From assembly GCA_026708265.1 (NCBI GenBank), contig JAPOVI010000030.1:1-64000 (forward strand): a stretch of DNA of 64,000 nt, in the 5' to 3' direction. Positions 23,339-32,596 of this stretch are shown here, in pieces. Position 1 is the stretch's first letter; the number at the start of each line of letters is the position of its first letter. Under the pieces are notes generated by a model. That model did not search any database. It was not told where the DNA came from and saw nothing but the letters and a program-made list of their open reading frames with translations. The translations under genes and the position numbers were made by a program. The DNA is from Acidobacteriota bacterium. GTDB taxonomy: Bacteria; Acidobacteriota; Vicinamibacteria; Vicinamibacterales; UBA8438.

Positions 23339-26263
23339 ATGCGGGTGCGCGCCCGGGTCAAACCGTGGTTCTTCGTCCTGCTGGCGGCGCTGAGCCTGGG
23401 CGTCGCGGGCCGCGCGGCAACCAACGATGGCGACGCGCCGGTGGCGCGGGCGGCCGAGGAGCGCGACGGCGCGCGGCTACGGGCGCTCATCGCGCAGGGG
23501 GCCGACGTCAATGCGCCGGGGCCCGACGGCACGACCGCGCTCCACTGGGCCGTGCACTGGAACGACGCGGAGATGGCGCGCCTGCTCGTCGGCGCCGGCG
23601 CCGACGTCGATGCCGCCAATCGCTACGGCGCCACCCCGTTGTGGCTGGCCGCCGAGCGGAGCGCGGCCGCCGGGGCCAGCCGCCCCGGCCGCGACCTGAG
23701 CCCCGGCGGCGACGAGCGCCCAGGCCGCGACGACCTTCTCGGCCTCCTCCTGGACGCCGGAGCCGACCCGAACGCTCCGGCGCTCGGCGCCGGGGAGTCG
23801 CCGCTGATGGCGGCGGCCCGCGGCGGCGGCGCGGGGGCCGTCGCGCTGCTCCTGGCGCACGGGGCCGACCCGGACGCCCGGGACGGCTGGCGCCACCAGA
23901 CGGCGCTGATGATGGCGGCCGGCAACCACGAGCCCCACCCCCACGTCGTCCGCATCCTGCTGGCCCACGGCGCGGATGTCCACGCGCGCTCGCGGTCCGC
24001 CGCGGAGGCCCCGTTCGCCGGCGGCGGGATGCGCGCGGTGGGGGGGATGACGGCCCTCCACTTCGCGGCGCGCCAGAACGACGCCGCGTCGGTGCGCATG
24101 CTGCTCGGGGCCGGGGCGCGCGTCGACGAGCGGGCGCCGGGCGGGATCACGCCGCTGCGCATGGCCATCGACCACGGCTACCACGACCTCGTCGATCTGC
24201 TGCTGGCGGGCGGCGCCGACCCGGACGGGGCGGACGACGCGGGCTTCACGCCGCTCCATGCCGCCCTGCGCAAGCGGGCCGGGGGCAACCCCGAGCGCGG
24301 CGACCGGAGCGGCGGGACCGGCGGCGGCCGCTCGACGGCGCTGCTCGAGGATCTGCTGGCGCGCGGCAGCGACCCCAACGCCCGGCTCCCGCGGAAGCGC
24401 CTGCCGCCCAACTTCAACCCCGACGGCTACCCGCAGGTCAACAACGTGCAGTACGCCGGCGCGACGCCGTTCTGGATCGCGGCGCACCTTGCCGATCTGG
24501 AGGCCCTGCGCATCCTCGAGGCGGCCGGCGCCGATCCGCTCGCCGCGTCCATGGAGAACACGACGGCGCTGATGGTGGCGGCCGGCCTGGGCTACGCCAC
24601 CCGCGGGCCGACCACGCGCCTCGGCGGCCGCCGGGAGGACACCGAGCCGGCGGTGCTGGCCGTCCTCGAGCAGCTCGTGGCCTGGGGCCACGACGTCAAC
24701 GCGGTCAACGACAACGGGCAGACGGCGCTCCACGGCGCGGTGGCGGCCGCGGATCCGGCCGTGGTGCAGTTCCTCGCGGACCGCGGCGCCCGCCTGGACC
24801 AGCAGGACGCCATCGGGCGCACGCCGCTGGTCATGGCCGAGGAGCACACCACCGACAAGTACCGCACGAACCAGGCCCTGAACACGGCCGACGTCGAGAC
24901 GACCTACGCCCTGCTGCGGGGCCTGGAAGCCAGCCGTGAGCGGCAGGCCCGCGACGTGCCGCAACGGGAGACGACCTCCGCCCCGCGGCGCCTGCAGGGC
25001 GAGGCCAGCGCGGCGCCCGAGTCCGGCGCGGCGTCCGAGTGGCCGGGCTGGGGCGGGCCGCGGCGCAACTTCACGAGCGACGCCGTGGGGCTGGCCGAGA
25101 CCTGGCCGGAGGATGGGCCCACGGAGCTCTGGCGCCGTCCCTTGGGCGGCGGGCATTCCAGCATCCTCGTCGATGCCGGCCGCCTGTTCACGCAGTACCG
25201 CCCGCCGGCCGGCCCCGAACCGGATACCGGGCGTGAGGAACCGGATGCCTGGCGCGAGGAGGAGGTCGTCGTCGCGCTCGATGCGGCGACGGGCCGCACG
25301 CTGTGGGAACACCGCTATCCGGCATCCCTCGATGGCCTCGACGTCCCGCTGGGCGTCGGGCCGCACGCCACTCCGCTCGTCGTCGGCGAGCGCCTCTTCG
25401 CCACCGGCACGAACAAGCAGCTCTTCGCCCTCGACAAGGCGACGGGGGACGTGCTCTGGTCGCACGACCTCGTGCGGGACTTCGGGGCGCCGCCGCACTA
25501 CCGGGTCATGCCGCGCACGCCCGGCTACAGTTGCAGCCTGCTGGCCTACGGCGACCTCATCATCGCCACGGCGGGCGGCCCCGGGCAGTCCGTCATGGCG
25601 TTCCGCCAGGACGACGGGCGAGTCGTGTGGCGCAGCGGCGACTTCGCCATCGCGCCGGCCTCGCCCATCCTCATCACCGTGGAGGGAAGCGAGCAGGTGG
25701 TCGTGTTCGCCAGCGAGAGCGTCGAGGGGCTCGATCCGGCCACCGGGGCCCGGCTCTGGAGCCATCCCCATCCCCGGCGCTTCGACGCCAACATCAGCAC
25801 CCCGGTGTGGAGCGACGACGACAACCTGCTCTTCCTCTCGTCGGCCCACGACGGCGGCACCCGCGTGGTGGAGGTGACGGGGTCGGGCGTGCGGGAGCTC
25901 TGGTTCACCATGGCCATGCGCGTCTACTACGGCACCGCCATGCGGATCGGCGACCTCTACTACGGGAGCAGCGGCGACGTCGGGACGGCCTTCCTGACCG
26001 CCATCGACGCGAATTCCGGCGAGATCGCGTGGCGCGACCGAACCTTCGCGCGGAGCACCCTGCTCCACGCCGACGGCAAGCTCATCATCCTCGACGAGGA
26101 CGGCGTGCTGGGGCTCGCCACCGTCTCCCGCCGCGGGCTGCGCGTGCTGGCGCAGGCGCCGGTCCTCACCACCACGGCCTGGACGGTGCCCACGCTCGCC
26201 GGCACGAAGCTCTACCTCCGCGACCGCGCCGACATCGTCGCCCTCGACCTGGCCGCCCCGTGA
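23339..26263 (+). CDS. Exported ankyrin-repeat protein fused to a PQQ-like beta-propeller
   Basis: 974 residues from ATG 23339 behind GGGGAGG. Signal peptide 1-27 (WFFVLLAALSLGVAGRAA); about ten ankyrin repeats over roughly 35-525 (GTTALHWAVHWNDAEMARLL; GGITPLRMAIDHGYHDLVDLL) with insertions such as FNPDGYPQVNNVQYAGATPF; a Pro/Glu/Ala linker at about 530-562. From about 565 (WPGWGGPRRNF) a PQQ-like propeller repeats VVALDAATGRTLWEH-type blades. In this family the propeller often binds no cofactor but acts as a protein-binding barrel. The fusion suggests an envelope scaffold or sensor. It follows the DUF1552 gene by 19 bp. Confidence 0.88.
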   Translation: MRVRARVKPWFFVLLAALSLGVAGRAATNDGDAPVARAAEERDGARLRALIAQGADVNAPGPDGTTALHWAVHWNDAEMARLLVGAGADVDAANRYGATPLWLAAERSAAAGASRPGRDLSPGGDERPGRDDLLGLLLDAGADPNAPALGAGESPLMAAARGGGAGAVALLLAHGADPDARDGWRHQTALMMAAGNHEPHPHVVRILLAHGADVHARSRSAAEAPFAGGGMRAVGGMTALHFAARQNDAASVRMLLGAGARVDERAPGGITPLRMAIDHGYHDLVDLLLAGGADPDGADDAGFTPLHAALRKRAGGNPERGDRSGGTGGGRSTALLEDLLARGSDPNARLPRKRLPPNFNPDGYPQVNNVQYAGATPFWIAAHLADLEALRILEAAGADPLAASMENTTALMVAAGLGYATRGPTTRLGGRREDTEPAVLAVLEQLVAWGHDVNAVNDNGQTALHGAVAAADPAVVQFLADRGARLDQQDAIGRTPLVMAEEHTTDKYRTNQALNTADVETTYALLRGLEASRERQARDVPQRETTSAPRRLQGEASAAPESGAASEWPGWGGPRRNFTSDAVGLAETWPEDGPTELWRRPLGGGHSSILVDAGRLFTQYRPPAGPEPDTGREEPDAWREEEVVVALDAATGRTLWEHRYPASLDGLDVPLGVGPHATPLVVGERLFATGTNKQLFALDKATGDVLWSHDLVRDFGAPPHYRVMPRTPGYSCSLLAYGDLIIATAGGPGQSVMAFRQDDGRVVWRSGDFAIAPASPILITVEGSEQVVVFASESVEGLDPATGARLWSHPHPRRFDANISTPVWSDDDNLLFLSSAHDGGTRVVEVTGSGVRELWFTMAMRVYYGTAMRIGDLYYGSSGDVGTAFLTAIDANSGEIAWRDRTFARSTLLHADGKLIILDEDGVLGLATVSRRGLRVLAQAPVLTTTAWTVPTLAGTKLYLRDRADIVALDLAAP

Positions 26264-26298
26264 GCCCGCGCGCTCACAACCGGTGGTAGGCTGGTAGT

Positions 26299-26553
26299 GT
26301 GCTCGACACGCACGCGATCGCTCGGGAGTTGACGGCCGCCGGCATCGAGCCCCACCACGCCGACGCCATCACGAACGCCGTGCGCCGGGCGGCCGAGCAC
26401 GACGCCTCCGGATTCGACGTCAGCGTCGTGGCCACCAAGGCCGATCTGACTGCGCTCGAACTCCGACTGGTGAAGTGGATGATCGGGGTCGTGTTCGCGG
26501 GTGCGGGTCTTGTGATCGCGGCCTTGCGTCTGCTCCCCGCAGGAGCCGGGTGA
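26299..26553 (+). CDS. Short DUF1640-like membrane-anchored protein
   Basis: 84 residues from GTG 26299. The head MLDTHAIARELTAAGIEPHHADAITNAVRR resembles that of the protein at 4409 (MLDT..A..LTAGG). A short charged helix replaces the long coiled coil, and a single C-terminal membrane helix follows (MIGVVFAGAGLVIAALRLL). The function is unknown. It starts 35 bp after the ankyrin-PQQ gene and is convergent with the mrp operon end. Confidence 0.65.
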   Translation: MLDTHAIARELTAAGIEPHHADAITNAVRRAAEHDASGFDVSVVATKADLTALELRLVKWMIGVVFAGAGLVIAALRLLPAGAG

Positions 26554-26584
26554 GAAGCTGGCCTTCGCAAGCCCGTCGGTTCGG

Positions 26585-26968
26585 CTACGCCTTGCCGGTG
26601 CCGTCGGTCGGCTCCTCCCCATCCCGGCCGTACTTGCCCTTCCACTCGTCGATGTGCGTCCGGTCCGACAGGGGGACGTTCGTGCGGTAGGCCGCGCGGG
26701 CGATGGCGTGGGCGGCGACCGGAGCCGTTACCAGCAGGAAGATGACGGTCAGGGCGGCGATTGCTATCTCGGCCGTATCCCGGAAGTAGAGGGCGGCGGC
26801 GGCGAACACCAGGCCCACGCCCAGCGTGCCGGCCTTCGTGGAGGCGTGCATGCGAATGAGCACGTCCGGCAGGCGCAGGATGCCGAGCCCGGCGACGAAC
26901 AGGAAGAAACCCCCCGCCAGCAGGCACGCGGCAACGACGAGGTCCGACCACGGAAGGTCACCGGCCAT
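26585..26968 (-). CDS. mrpG: Mrp/Mnh Na+/H+ antiporter subunit G
   Basis: 127 residues with three membrane helices. The MnhG signature is LGILRLPDVLIRMHASTKAGTLGVGL, and TAPVAAHAIARAAY closes the last helix; a charged tail of 25 residues follows. In the Mrp complex the small subunits E, F and G are needed for assembly and Na+ transport. It is the last gene of the minus-strand operon and overlaps mrpF by 11 bp. Confidence 0.93.
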   Translation of the reverse strand: MAGDLPWSDLVVAACLLAGGFFLFVAGLGILRLPDVLIRMHASTKAGTLGVGLVFAAAALYFRDTAEIAIAALTVIFLLVTAPVAAHAIARAAYRTNVPLSDRTHIDEWKGKYGRDGEEPTDGTGKA

Positions 26969-27302
26969 CCGTTTCCTCCGTCCGTTCGGTGGGCCGTTCG
27001 CCGCGATTGTGCAACTCGTTGATACGCTCGGCGTACCAGGCGAAGGCGACGGTCGCCAGGAAGGCCACCAGCGCCAGCGCCACCGCGATGTCGAGAAAGT
27101 CGGGCTCGGTGTGCGTGATGGCCAGCAGACCCGCGATGGCGACCGCCAGCACGGTGATGAGGTCGACCGATACGACGCGATCCGGCAGGCTCGGTCCCCG
27201 TATGAGGCGTACGAACGAGAGGACCAGCCCCAGCACGGTCAGGGCCATGGTGACGTTCACCGCCCACAGGACGATCTGCGACTGCGCCTCCGGATCCGTC
27301 AC
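26958..27302 (-). CDS. mrpF: Mrp/Mnh Na+/H+ antiporter subunit F
   Basis: 114 residues from GTG 27302, which overlaps the mrpE stop (GTGA); the track ORF extends further upstream into another frame. It has three hydrophobic helices, with the family motif RLIRGPSLPDRVVSVDLI and LDIAVALALVAFLATVAFAWY. The soluble tail is charged. It sits between E and G in the canonical order. Confidence 0.92.
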   Translation of the reverse strand: MTDPEAQSQIVLWAVNVTMALTVLGLVLSFVRLIRGPSLPDRVVSVDLITVLAVAIAGLLAITHTEPDFLDIAVALALVAFLATVAFAWYAERINELHNRGERPTERTEETDGR

Positions 27303-27772
27303 TGCATGGCCTCCCGGACCAGGCGTTCGAACCCCGTCTTGATCCGCGTGCGCGTCTCGTCCGGATCGTCGACGAACATCTCGTGCACGTAGAGCGTCTT
27401 CCCGTCCGGGCTGACGTCGAGGCTCAGCGAACCGGGCGTCAACGAGATGAGGTTCGCCAGCACCGTGATCTGCATCGGCTCCTCGAGGTCCAGCGGCACG
27501 GCCACGATGCCCGGGCGCGATCGGTGAGCGGGCGTGATCACGTCCCACGCCACCTGCACGCCCGAGACCGTGAGCTCGTACAGGAAGTAGCCTCCCAGCC
27601 GGGCCGCCAGCAGCACGCGCTTGAAGTAGGCGGTCTGCCCGTACATGGGGCTCGACAGGCTCAGGGCCGCGAACGCCAGGAGGAAGCCCCAGACGAACGT
27701 GCTGAGGTCGAAGGTCCCGAACAACGCGCACCAGCCGCCCGCGAACAGCAGGTTGATCTGGAAGAGCCTCAT
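27299..27772 (-). CDS. mrpE: Mrp/Mnh Na+/H+ antiporter subunit E
   Basis: 157 residues from ATG 27772. Two to three N-terminal helices (INLLFAGGWCALFGTFDL, FLLAFAALSLSSP), then the MnhE core (YELTVSGVQVAWDVITP, ITVLANLISLTPGSLSLDVS), and a cytosolic tail with HEMFVDD. ATGA overlaps on both sides (mrpD before, mrpF after) show translational coupling. A paralogue in the second cluster (46892) shares the LxNxISLTPGT core but is only modestly similar. Confidence 0.93.
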   Translation of the reverse strand: MRLFQINLLFAGGWCALFGTFDLSTFVWGFLLAFAALSLSSPMYGQTAYFKRVLLAARLGGYFLYELTVSGVQVAWDVITPAHRSRPGIVAVPLDLEEPMQITVLANLISLTPGSLSLDVSPDGKTLYVHEMFVDDPDETRTRIKTGFERLVREAMQ

Positions 27773-29271
27773 GGGCGGCCCTCGCCGAGCACGGCTTCGA
27801 CGTAGTGCGAGGGGGCCATCAGCTCGGCCGCGGCCCGTTCCGCCAGCGCGTAGAGGGGCCGGGCGTAGAGTCCGATGGCCAGCGTGACGATCGCCAGCCC
27901 CGCAATGGGACCCAGCAGCAGCCACCGCCGCTCCGGCGCCACCGGGGGCGGCGGTCCGGCGTCGTCCGGACGCGCCTTCCAGAAGGCGTTCAGCCAGATC
28001 TTGGTCATCGAATAGACGGTCAGCAGACCCACGGTCAACGCCACGCCCGCGATGACGAATTCGTCGCTCTCGATCGAGGCCTGGATCAGCAGCAGCTTCG
28101 CCCAGAAGCCGGACAGCGGCGGGAAGCCGGCCAGCGAGAACGCCGGCACGAAGAACAGCGCCGCCAGGAGCGGCTTGTCGCGGTAGAGCCCGCCGAGGCT
28201 CTCGAGGCGGGTCGAGCCGCCCAGCCGCTGGACGGCGCCGGATACGAAGAAGAGGTTCGCCTTCACGATGATGTGGTGGATGACGTAGAAGATGCCGCCC
28301 AGCAGCCCGAACGTCGTGAAGAGCGCGAGACCCAGGATCATGTAGCCGATCTGGCTGATGATGTGGAACGACAGGATGCGCCGCAACTCGTTCTGCGCCG
28401 CCGCGCCGAGAACGCCGGTGACCATCGTCAGGCCCGCCACCCAGAGCAGCAGCTCGTGCGTGTACCCCACGTCGTGCCGGAAGATCAGCGTGAAGAACCG
28501 TATCAGCGCATAGACGCCGACCTTCGTCAGCAGGCCGGAGAAGACGGCCGAGACCGCCGTCTGCGGCGTGTGGTAGCTGGCCGGGAGCCAGAAGAAGAGC
28601 GGGAAGACCGCCGACTTCAGGCCGAACGCGACGATGAACACCATCGCCACCAGGGTGAGCAGCCCCTGGTCTTCGACTTCCTGCACCCGCAGGTGCAGGT
28701 CCGCCATGTTGAGCGTGCCCGTCAGTCCGTACAGCAGTCCGATGCCGCTCAGCAGCAGCGTCGTCGCGATCAGGCTGAGGGCGGCGTAGCGCACCGCGCC
28801 ATCCAGTTGCGCGGGCGTGCCTCCCAGCACCAGCAGGCCCAGCGAGGCGATCAGCATCACCTCGAACCAGACGTAGAGATTGAAGACGTCTCCCGCCAGG
28901 AACGCGCCGCACACGCCCGCCAGCAGGGCATGCAGCAACGGATGCAGGGCGCCGGAGATCGGTCCGCGCCGCGTGTCCCCGAAGGCGTAGATCACGGTGG
29001 CCAGCCCGATCAGGGCCGAGACCGCGACCATCGCCGCGCTCAGGTGATCCGCCACCAGCGTGATCCCGTAGGGTGCGGGCCAGCGGCCGATCTGGACCGA
29101 CGCGATGCCCTCGCGCCACACGCTCGCCAGCAGGCCCGCGGCCGCGGCCGAGAGGCCGAGGGCCCCGGCCAGACTCACGGCCCGTTGCGTCCTCTCGCTG
29201 CCGCGGCCCGCGAAGCCGACCACGGCCGCGGCCAACGGGATGACGATCGGACCGACCAGCAGCCAGCTCAA
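27769..29271 (-). CDS. mrpD: Mrp/Mnh antiporter subunit D (NuoN/NuoM-like)
   Basis: 500 residues, about 14 membrane helices, of the complex I antiporter family. Key residues are present: Glu in NLYVWFEVMLIASLGL (TM5), Lys in AFGLKSAVFPLFFWLP (TM7), the TM8 region (FSGLLTKVGVYALIRF) and Lys in SGFWAKLLL (TM12). It should conduct H+ or Na+ in exchange within the complex. ATGA overlap with mrpC and mrpE. Confidence 0.95.
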   Translation of the reverse strand: MSWLLVGPIVIPLAAAVVGFAGRGSERTQRAVSLAGALGLSAAAAGLLASVWREGIASVQIGRWPAPYGITLVADHLSAAMVAVSALIGLATVIYAFGDTRRGPISGALHPLLHALLAGVCGAFLAGDVFNLYVWFEVMLIASLGLLVLGGTPAQLDGAVRYAALSLIATTLLLSGIGLLYGLTGTLNMADLHLRVQEVEDQGLLTLVAMVFIVAFGLKSAVFPLFFWLPASYHTPQTAVSAVFSGLLTKVGVYALIRFFTLIFRHDVGYTHELLLWVAGLTMVTGVLGAAAQNELRRILSFHIISQIGYMILGLALFTTFGLLGGIFYVIHHIIVKANLFFVSGAVQRLGGSTRLESLGGLYRDKPLLAALFFVPAFSLAGFPPLSGFWAKLLLIQASIESDEFVIAGVALTVGLLTVYSMTKIWLNAFWKARPDDAGPPPPVAPERRWLLLGPIAGLAIVTLAIGLYARPLYALAERAAAELMAPSHYVEAVLGEGRP

Positions 29272-29660
29272 TCGACCGCCCTCTCCCGCGCTTCGTCCCC
29301 GGCCCCGGCCTGCGAGGGCTCCGCGGCCCGCATGCGGTCGGTGTCCACGGTCTCCAGCTCCTGGAAGGTGCGGAAGGCAAGCACCAGGGCGAAGGTGAGC
29401 AGGCTGAAGGAGATGACGATCGCGGTCAGCATCAACGCCTGCGGGACGGCGTTCGAGACGTCGTAGAGGGGCTGGGACTCGCCGGCCGCAATCAGCGGCG
29501 GCCGGGCGCGCGTCATGCCTCCGCTGGCGAAGATCACCAGGTTGGCAGCGTGGGACAGCAGCGCCAGCCCGAAGATGAAGCGCACGAAGCTGCGGCTGAG
29601 CATCAGGTAGACGGTTGCCGCCATCAGGACGCCCACGAGCACGGAGATGATGGGTTCCAC
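29268..29660 (-). CDS. mrpC: Mrp/Mnh antiporter subunit C (NuoK-like)
   Basis: 130 residues from GTG 29660 (track ORF is a long run-through). Three helices of the NuoK type: SVLVGVLMAATVYLMLSRS, FIFGLALLSHAANLVIFASGG, and VPQALMLTAIVISFSLLTFAL. The NuoK-type motif A(L)xLTAIVI is intact. A charged C-terminal tail follows. It begins 2 bp after mrpAB ends and overlaps mrpD by ATGA. Confidence 0.93.
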   Translation of the reverse strand: MEPIISVLVGVLMAATVYLMLSRSFVRFIFGLALLSHAANLVIFASGGMTRARPPLIAAGESQPLYDVSNAVPQALMLTAIVISFSLLTFALVLAFRTFQELETVDTDRMRAAEPSQAGAGDEARERAVD

Positions 29661-29662
29661 GC

Positions 29663-32359
29663 CTACTGTTCCTTGATGCCGATGACGAAGGTCATCACGA
29701 CGCCGATGACGACGAGATAGACCCCGACGTCGAACATCACCGGCGTGCCTATCTTCAGCCCGGCCAGGGTTCCCCATTGGCCGGTCAGGAACGGGGCGGC
29801 CCCGCGGATCGATCCGACGAAGCCCGACGCGATGGCGACGGCCAGTCCGACCGCGCCGACGGCGCGGGGATCCACGCGCAGTATCCCGCGAGCGGCCTGC
29901 GGGCCGAAGACGAACGCGTACAGGCTGAGGGCGATCGACGCGACCAGACCGCCGACGAAGCCGCCGCCGGGTTGCTCGTGGCCCCGGAGCAGCAGGAACA
30001 CGGAGAAGATGAGGATCAGCGGGACCAGCCGGCGGGTGGTCTCCCGCAGGATCACGGTGTTCATGATCCCCCCCGTGTCCGGAAGCGGAGCGGCCTGCCG
30101 CGGCCGGGTCCCCGGCAGCAGCATGGCGAAGACCGCGGCGCCCGCGATCGCGAGCACCGTGATCTCCCCCATCGTGTCGAGGGCCCGGAAGTCGACCAGG
30201 ATGACGTTGACGATGTTCCGGCCCTGCCCTCCGGGCACGGCGGTGCGCTCGAAGTACTGCTGGAGATCCGGTTGGGGAGGGGAGGCCGTCACGGCGAGCA
30301 GGAGCAGGGTGACGCCGATCCCGACCGTGACCGCGACGGCGGCGTTGCCCACGCGTGCGGGACCCGAGGGCCAGACCTCGTTGCTGAAGTTCGGAAGCTT
30401 CAACAGGACGATCGCGACGATCACGGTGACGAGCGTCTCGACGGTCAACTGCGTCATCGCGACGTCCGGCGCCCCGAAGAGGAGGAAGATGAGAGCCGTG
30501 CTGACCCCCACCACGCCGAGCGCGCAGATGCAGAGCAGTCGCGAGCGGGAGCGGATGATCACGATCGACGCCGCGGCGACCAGGGCGGCGAGCGACCACT
30601 CCAACAACGCTGCCTCCGTCCAGCGCACCGGCCCGGGGACCACGTCCTTGATCCAGAACGTCGCGGCCAGACTCAGCCCGAGCGCGGCGAACACGATCAG
30701 CAGGTAGTGCCGCTGGACGCCGGATTGGAGGCGCCGGGTCTGCCAGGCCGCGACGCCGGCGATCCCGTTCATGGCCGCGTCGTACCCCCGGTCGCCGCTG
30801 AGCGGGATCCGCCTCCCGAGGGCGGCGAGCGCTTCCGCGACCGCCCCCCGCATCCAGAATCCCAGCCCCGCCACGGCCAGCGTCGCCAGGGTCAGCGTCA
30901 GGGCCGCGCCCGTGCTGTGCCAGGGAGCGTGCCCGCTGTCGGCAACCAGGGCCTGCCCCAGCACGGCCGTCTCGGCGGGCACGAGCAGGCGCAGGAACGG
31001 GAACTCGGGGGCCAGCCCCCAATAGATGCCGACCGCACCGAGCACGACGGGGCCGCACCAGAGCGCCCAATGGCCTTCCCGCGCCGGCTTGCCGTACGCG
31101 GGGCGCGGGCCGAGGAACGGCTGGCACGCAAGGACGAGGGCAATCGTCGCGACGGGCGCGGCGGCGAGGAAGGCGGCCCACGGAAGCCAGGCGGCGGTGT
31201 CGGGGGCGAAGCCCACGGTGTACAGGAGCTCCTTGCCGAGGAACCCGATCGAGAGCGGCGCCCCCGCCATCGAGACGGACGCGGCGACCGCGGCCGCGAA
31301 CGTGACCGGCATCGCCCTCCACAGCCCCCCGAGCCGGGCCAGGTCGCGGGTGCCGGTTGTCTTCTCGATGGTCCCCGCCACCAGGAACAGGGCCGCCTTG
31401 TAGAGCGCGTGCGCGACCAGGAACGCGAGCGCGGCCAGGACGCCCCGCGACACCTCGCCCGGCCCCGGGACCGGCGACGCCCCGAGAAACAGGACGCAGG
31501 TGCCGAGCGCCATCACCGTCGTGTAGGCCAGCACCTGCTTCAGGTCGGACCTGCCCAGCGACACGAACGCCGCGTACACCGCCGTGACCGCTCCCACCGC
31601 GGTCAGCGTCTCCATCCAGAGCGGGGTGCCGCCGAGGAGTGGCGTGAAGCGCGCCAGCAGGAACACCCCGGCCTTGACCATCGTGGCCGAGTGCAGGTAG
31701 GCCGAGACCGGCGTCGGGGCCGCCATCGCGTTCGGCAGCCAGAAGTGGAACGGGAACTGCGCCGACTTGGTGAAGGCCCCGAGCAGCACCAGCACGACGA
31801 TCGCCGTGTAGTGCGGGTGATCGGCGAAGGTCCCCTCGCTGACCAGCATCTCCCGCAGGCTGAACGTGCCGGCGGCCTGCCCCAGGACGACGAAGCCGGC
31901 CAGCATCGCCAGGGCGCCGGCGCCGGTCACGAGCAACCCCTGGAGAGCCGCGCGCCGCGCCGTGGCGTTCTCGTGCGAGTAGCCGATGAGCAGGAACGAG
32001 GTGATCGTGGTGAGTTCCCAGAAGACGAAGAGCGCGACGAGATTGTCGGCCAGCACGAGGCCGAGCATCGCCAGCATGAAGCTGACGAGGAACAGCGTGA
32101 ACCGCCCGCGCTGCGGGTAGCCCCGCATGTACGCGCCGGCGAACAGGAAGATGAACGCGCCGATGCCCGTGATCAGCAGGGCGAACAGCAGGCTCAGGCC
32201 GTCGACCACGAAGTCGAGGTCGATGCCCTGTTGCGGCAGCCACGCCATCTCCCAGACGAGGACCTCGCCGGCGGAGACGGCGGGGATCATCGTGCAGAAC
32301 CACACGAAGAGCACGACGGGCAGGGCAACGGCGAGACGCACGTAGGCCGGATCCGTCAC
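29663..32359 (-). CDS. Mrp antiporter subunit A fused to subunit B
   Basis: 898 residues from GTG 32359; the track ORF's first 70 residues are a Pro/Arg-rich shadow. Residues about 1-500 are the NuoL-like antiporter domain with FWELTTITSFLLIGYSHENA (TM5 Glu), FTKSAQFPFHFWLPNAMAAP (TM7 Lys) and LHSATMVKAG. Residues about 580-755 hold the MbhD/E-like C-terminal MrpA module (GAPDVAMTQLTVETLVT, FRALDTMGEITVL). From about 765 the MnhB domain follows in frame (RRLVPLILIFSVFLLLRGHE, QPGGGFVGGLVASIAL). Fused A-B is the six-gene group 2 type of Mrp. It begins the operon mrpAB-C-D-E-F-G. Confidence 0.92.
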   Translation of the reverse strand: MTDPAYVRLAVALPVVLFVWFCTMIPAVSAGEVLVWEMAWLPQQGIDLDFVVDGLSLLFALLITGIGAFIFLFAGAYMRGYPQRGRFTLFLVSFMLAMLGLVLADNLVALFVFWELTTITSFLLIGYSHENATARRAALQGLLVTGAGALAMLAGFVVLGQAAGTFSLREMLVSEGTFADHPHYTAIVVLVLLGAFTKSAQFPFHFWLPNAMAAPTPVSAYLHSATMVKAGVFLLARFTPLLGGTPLWMETLTAVGAVTAVYAAFVSLGRSDLKQVLAYTTVMALGTCVLFLGASPVPGPGEVSRGVLAALAFLVAHALYKAALFLVAGTIEKTTGTRDLARLGGLWRAMPVTFAAAVAASVSMAGAPLSIGFLGKELLYTVGFAPDTAAWLPWAAFLAAAPVATIALVLACQPFLGPRPAYGKPAREGHWALWCGPVVLGAVGIYWGLAPEFPFLRLLVPAETAVLGQALVADSGHAPWHSTGAALTLTLATLAVAGLGFWMRGAVAEALAALGRRIPLSGDRGYDAAMNGIAGVAAWQTRRLQSGVQRHYLLIVFAALGLSLAATFWIKDVVPGPVRWTEAALLEWSLAALVAAASIVIIRSRSRLLCICALGVVGVSTALIFLLFGAPDVAMTQLTVETLVTVIVAIVLLKLPNFSNEVWPSGPARVGNAAVAVTVGIGVTLLLLAVTASPPQPDLQQYFERTAVPGGQGRNIVNVILVDFRALDTMGEITVLAIAGAAVFAMLLPGTRPRQAAPLPDTGGIMNTVILRETTRRLVPLILIFSVFLLLRGHEQPGGGFVGGLVASIALSLYAFVFGPQAARGILRVDPRAVGAVGLAVAIASGFVGSIRGAAPFLTGQWGTLAGLKIGTPVMFDVGVYLVVIGVVMTFVIGIKEQ

Positions 32360-32596
32360 GCCCGGTCCCCCGGGTGGACTCGTCGACCGTTCTGCGCGGG
32401 CCGCGCCCCGGCGCGACGGGACCCGAGCGCCGCGCCGGCGCGCGCCCTCAGGGCCCGGCGAGCTCGGGAAGGGAGGGTCGCCCCGCGGGTCGTCCTGCGG
32501 GCGCCGTCGGGAGCCGCCACCGTCGGGTACACTCGTACAGGATACCGGCTGCGTCCGGACCGGGCGCAAGGACGGCCGCTAGCGGGAGAAACTGGC

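Noticed and set aside
29777-32590. Long plus-strand ORF ahead of the SRPBCC gene
   Set aside because: It is the run-through of the SRPBCC frame antisense to mrpAB; the real start is ATG 32597.
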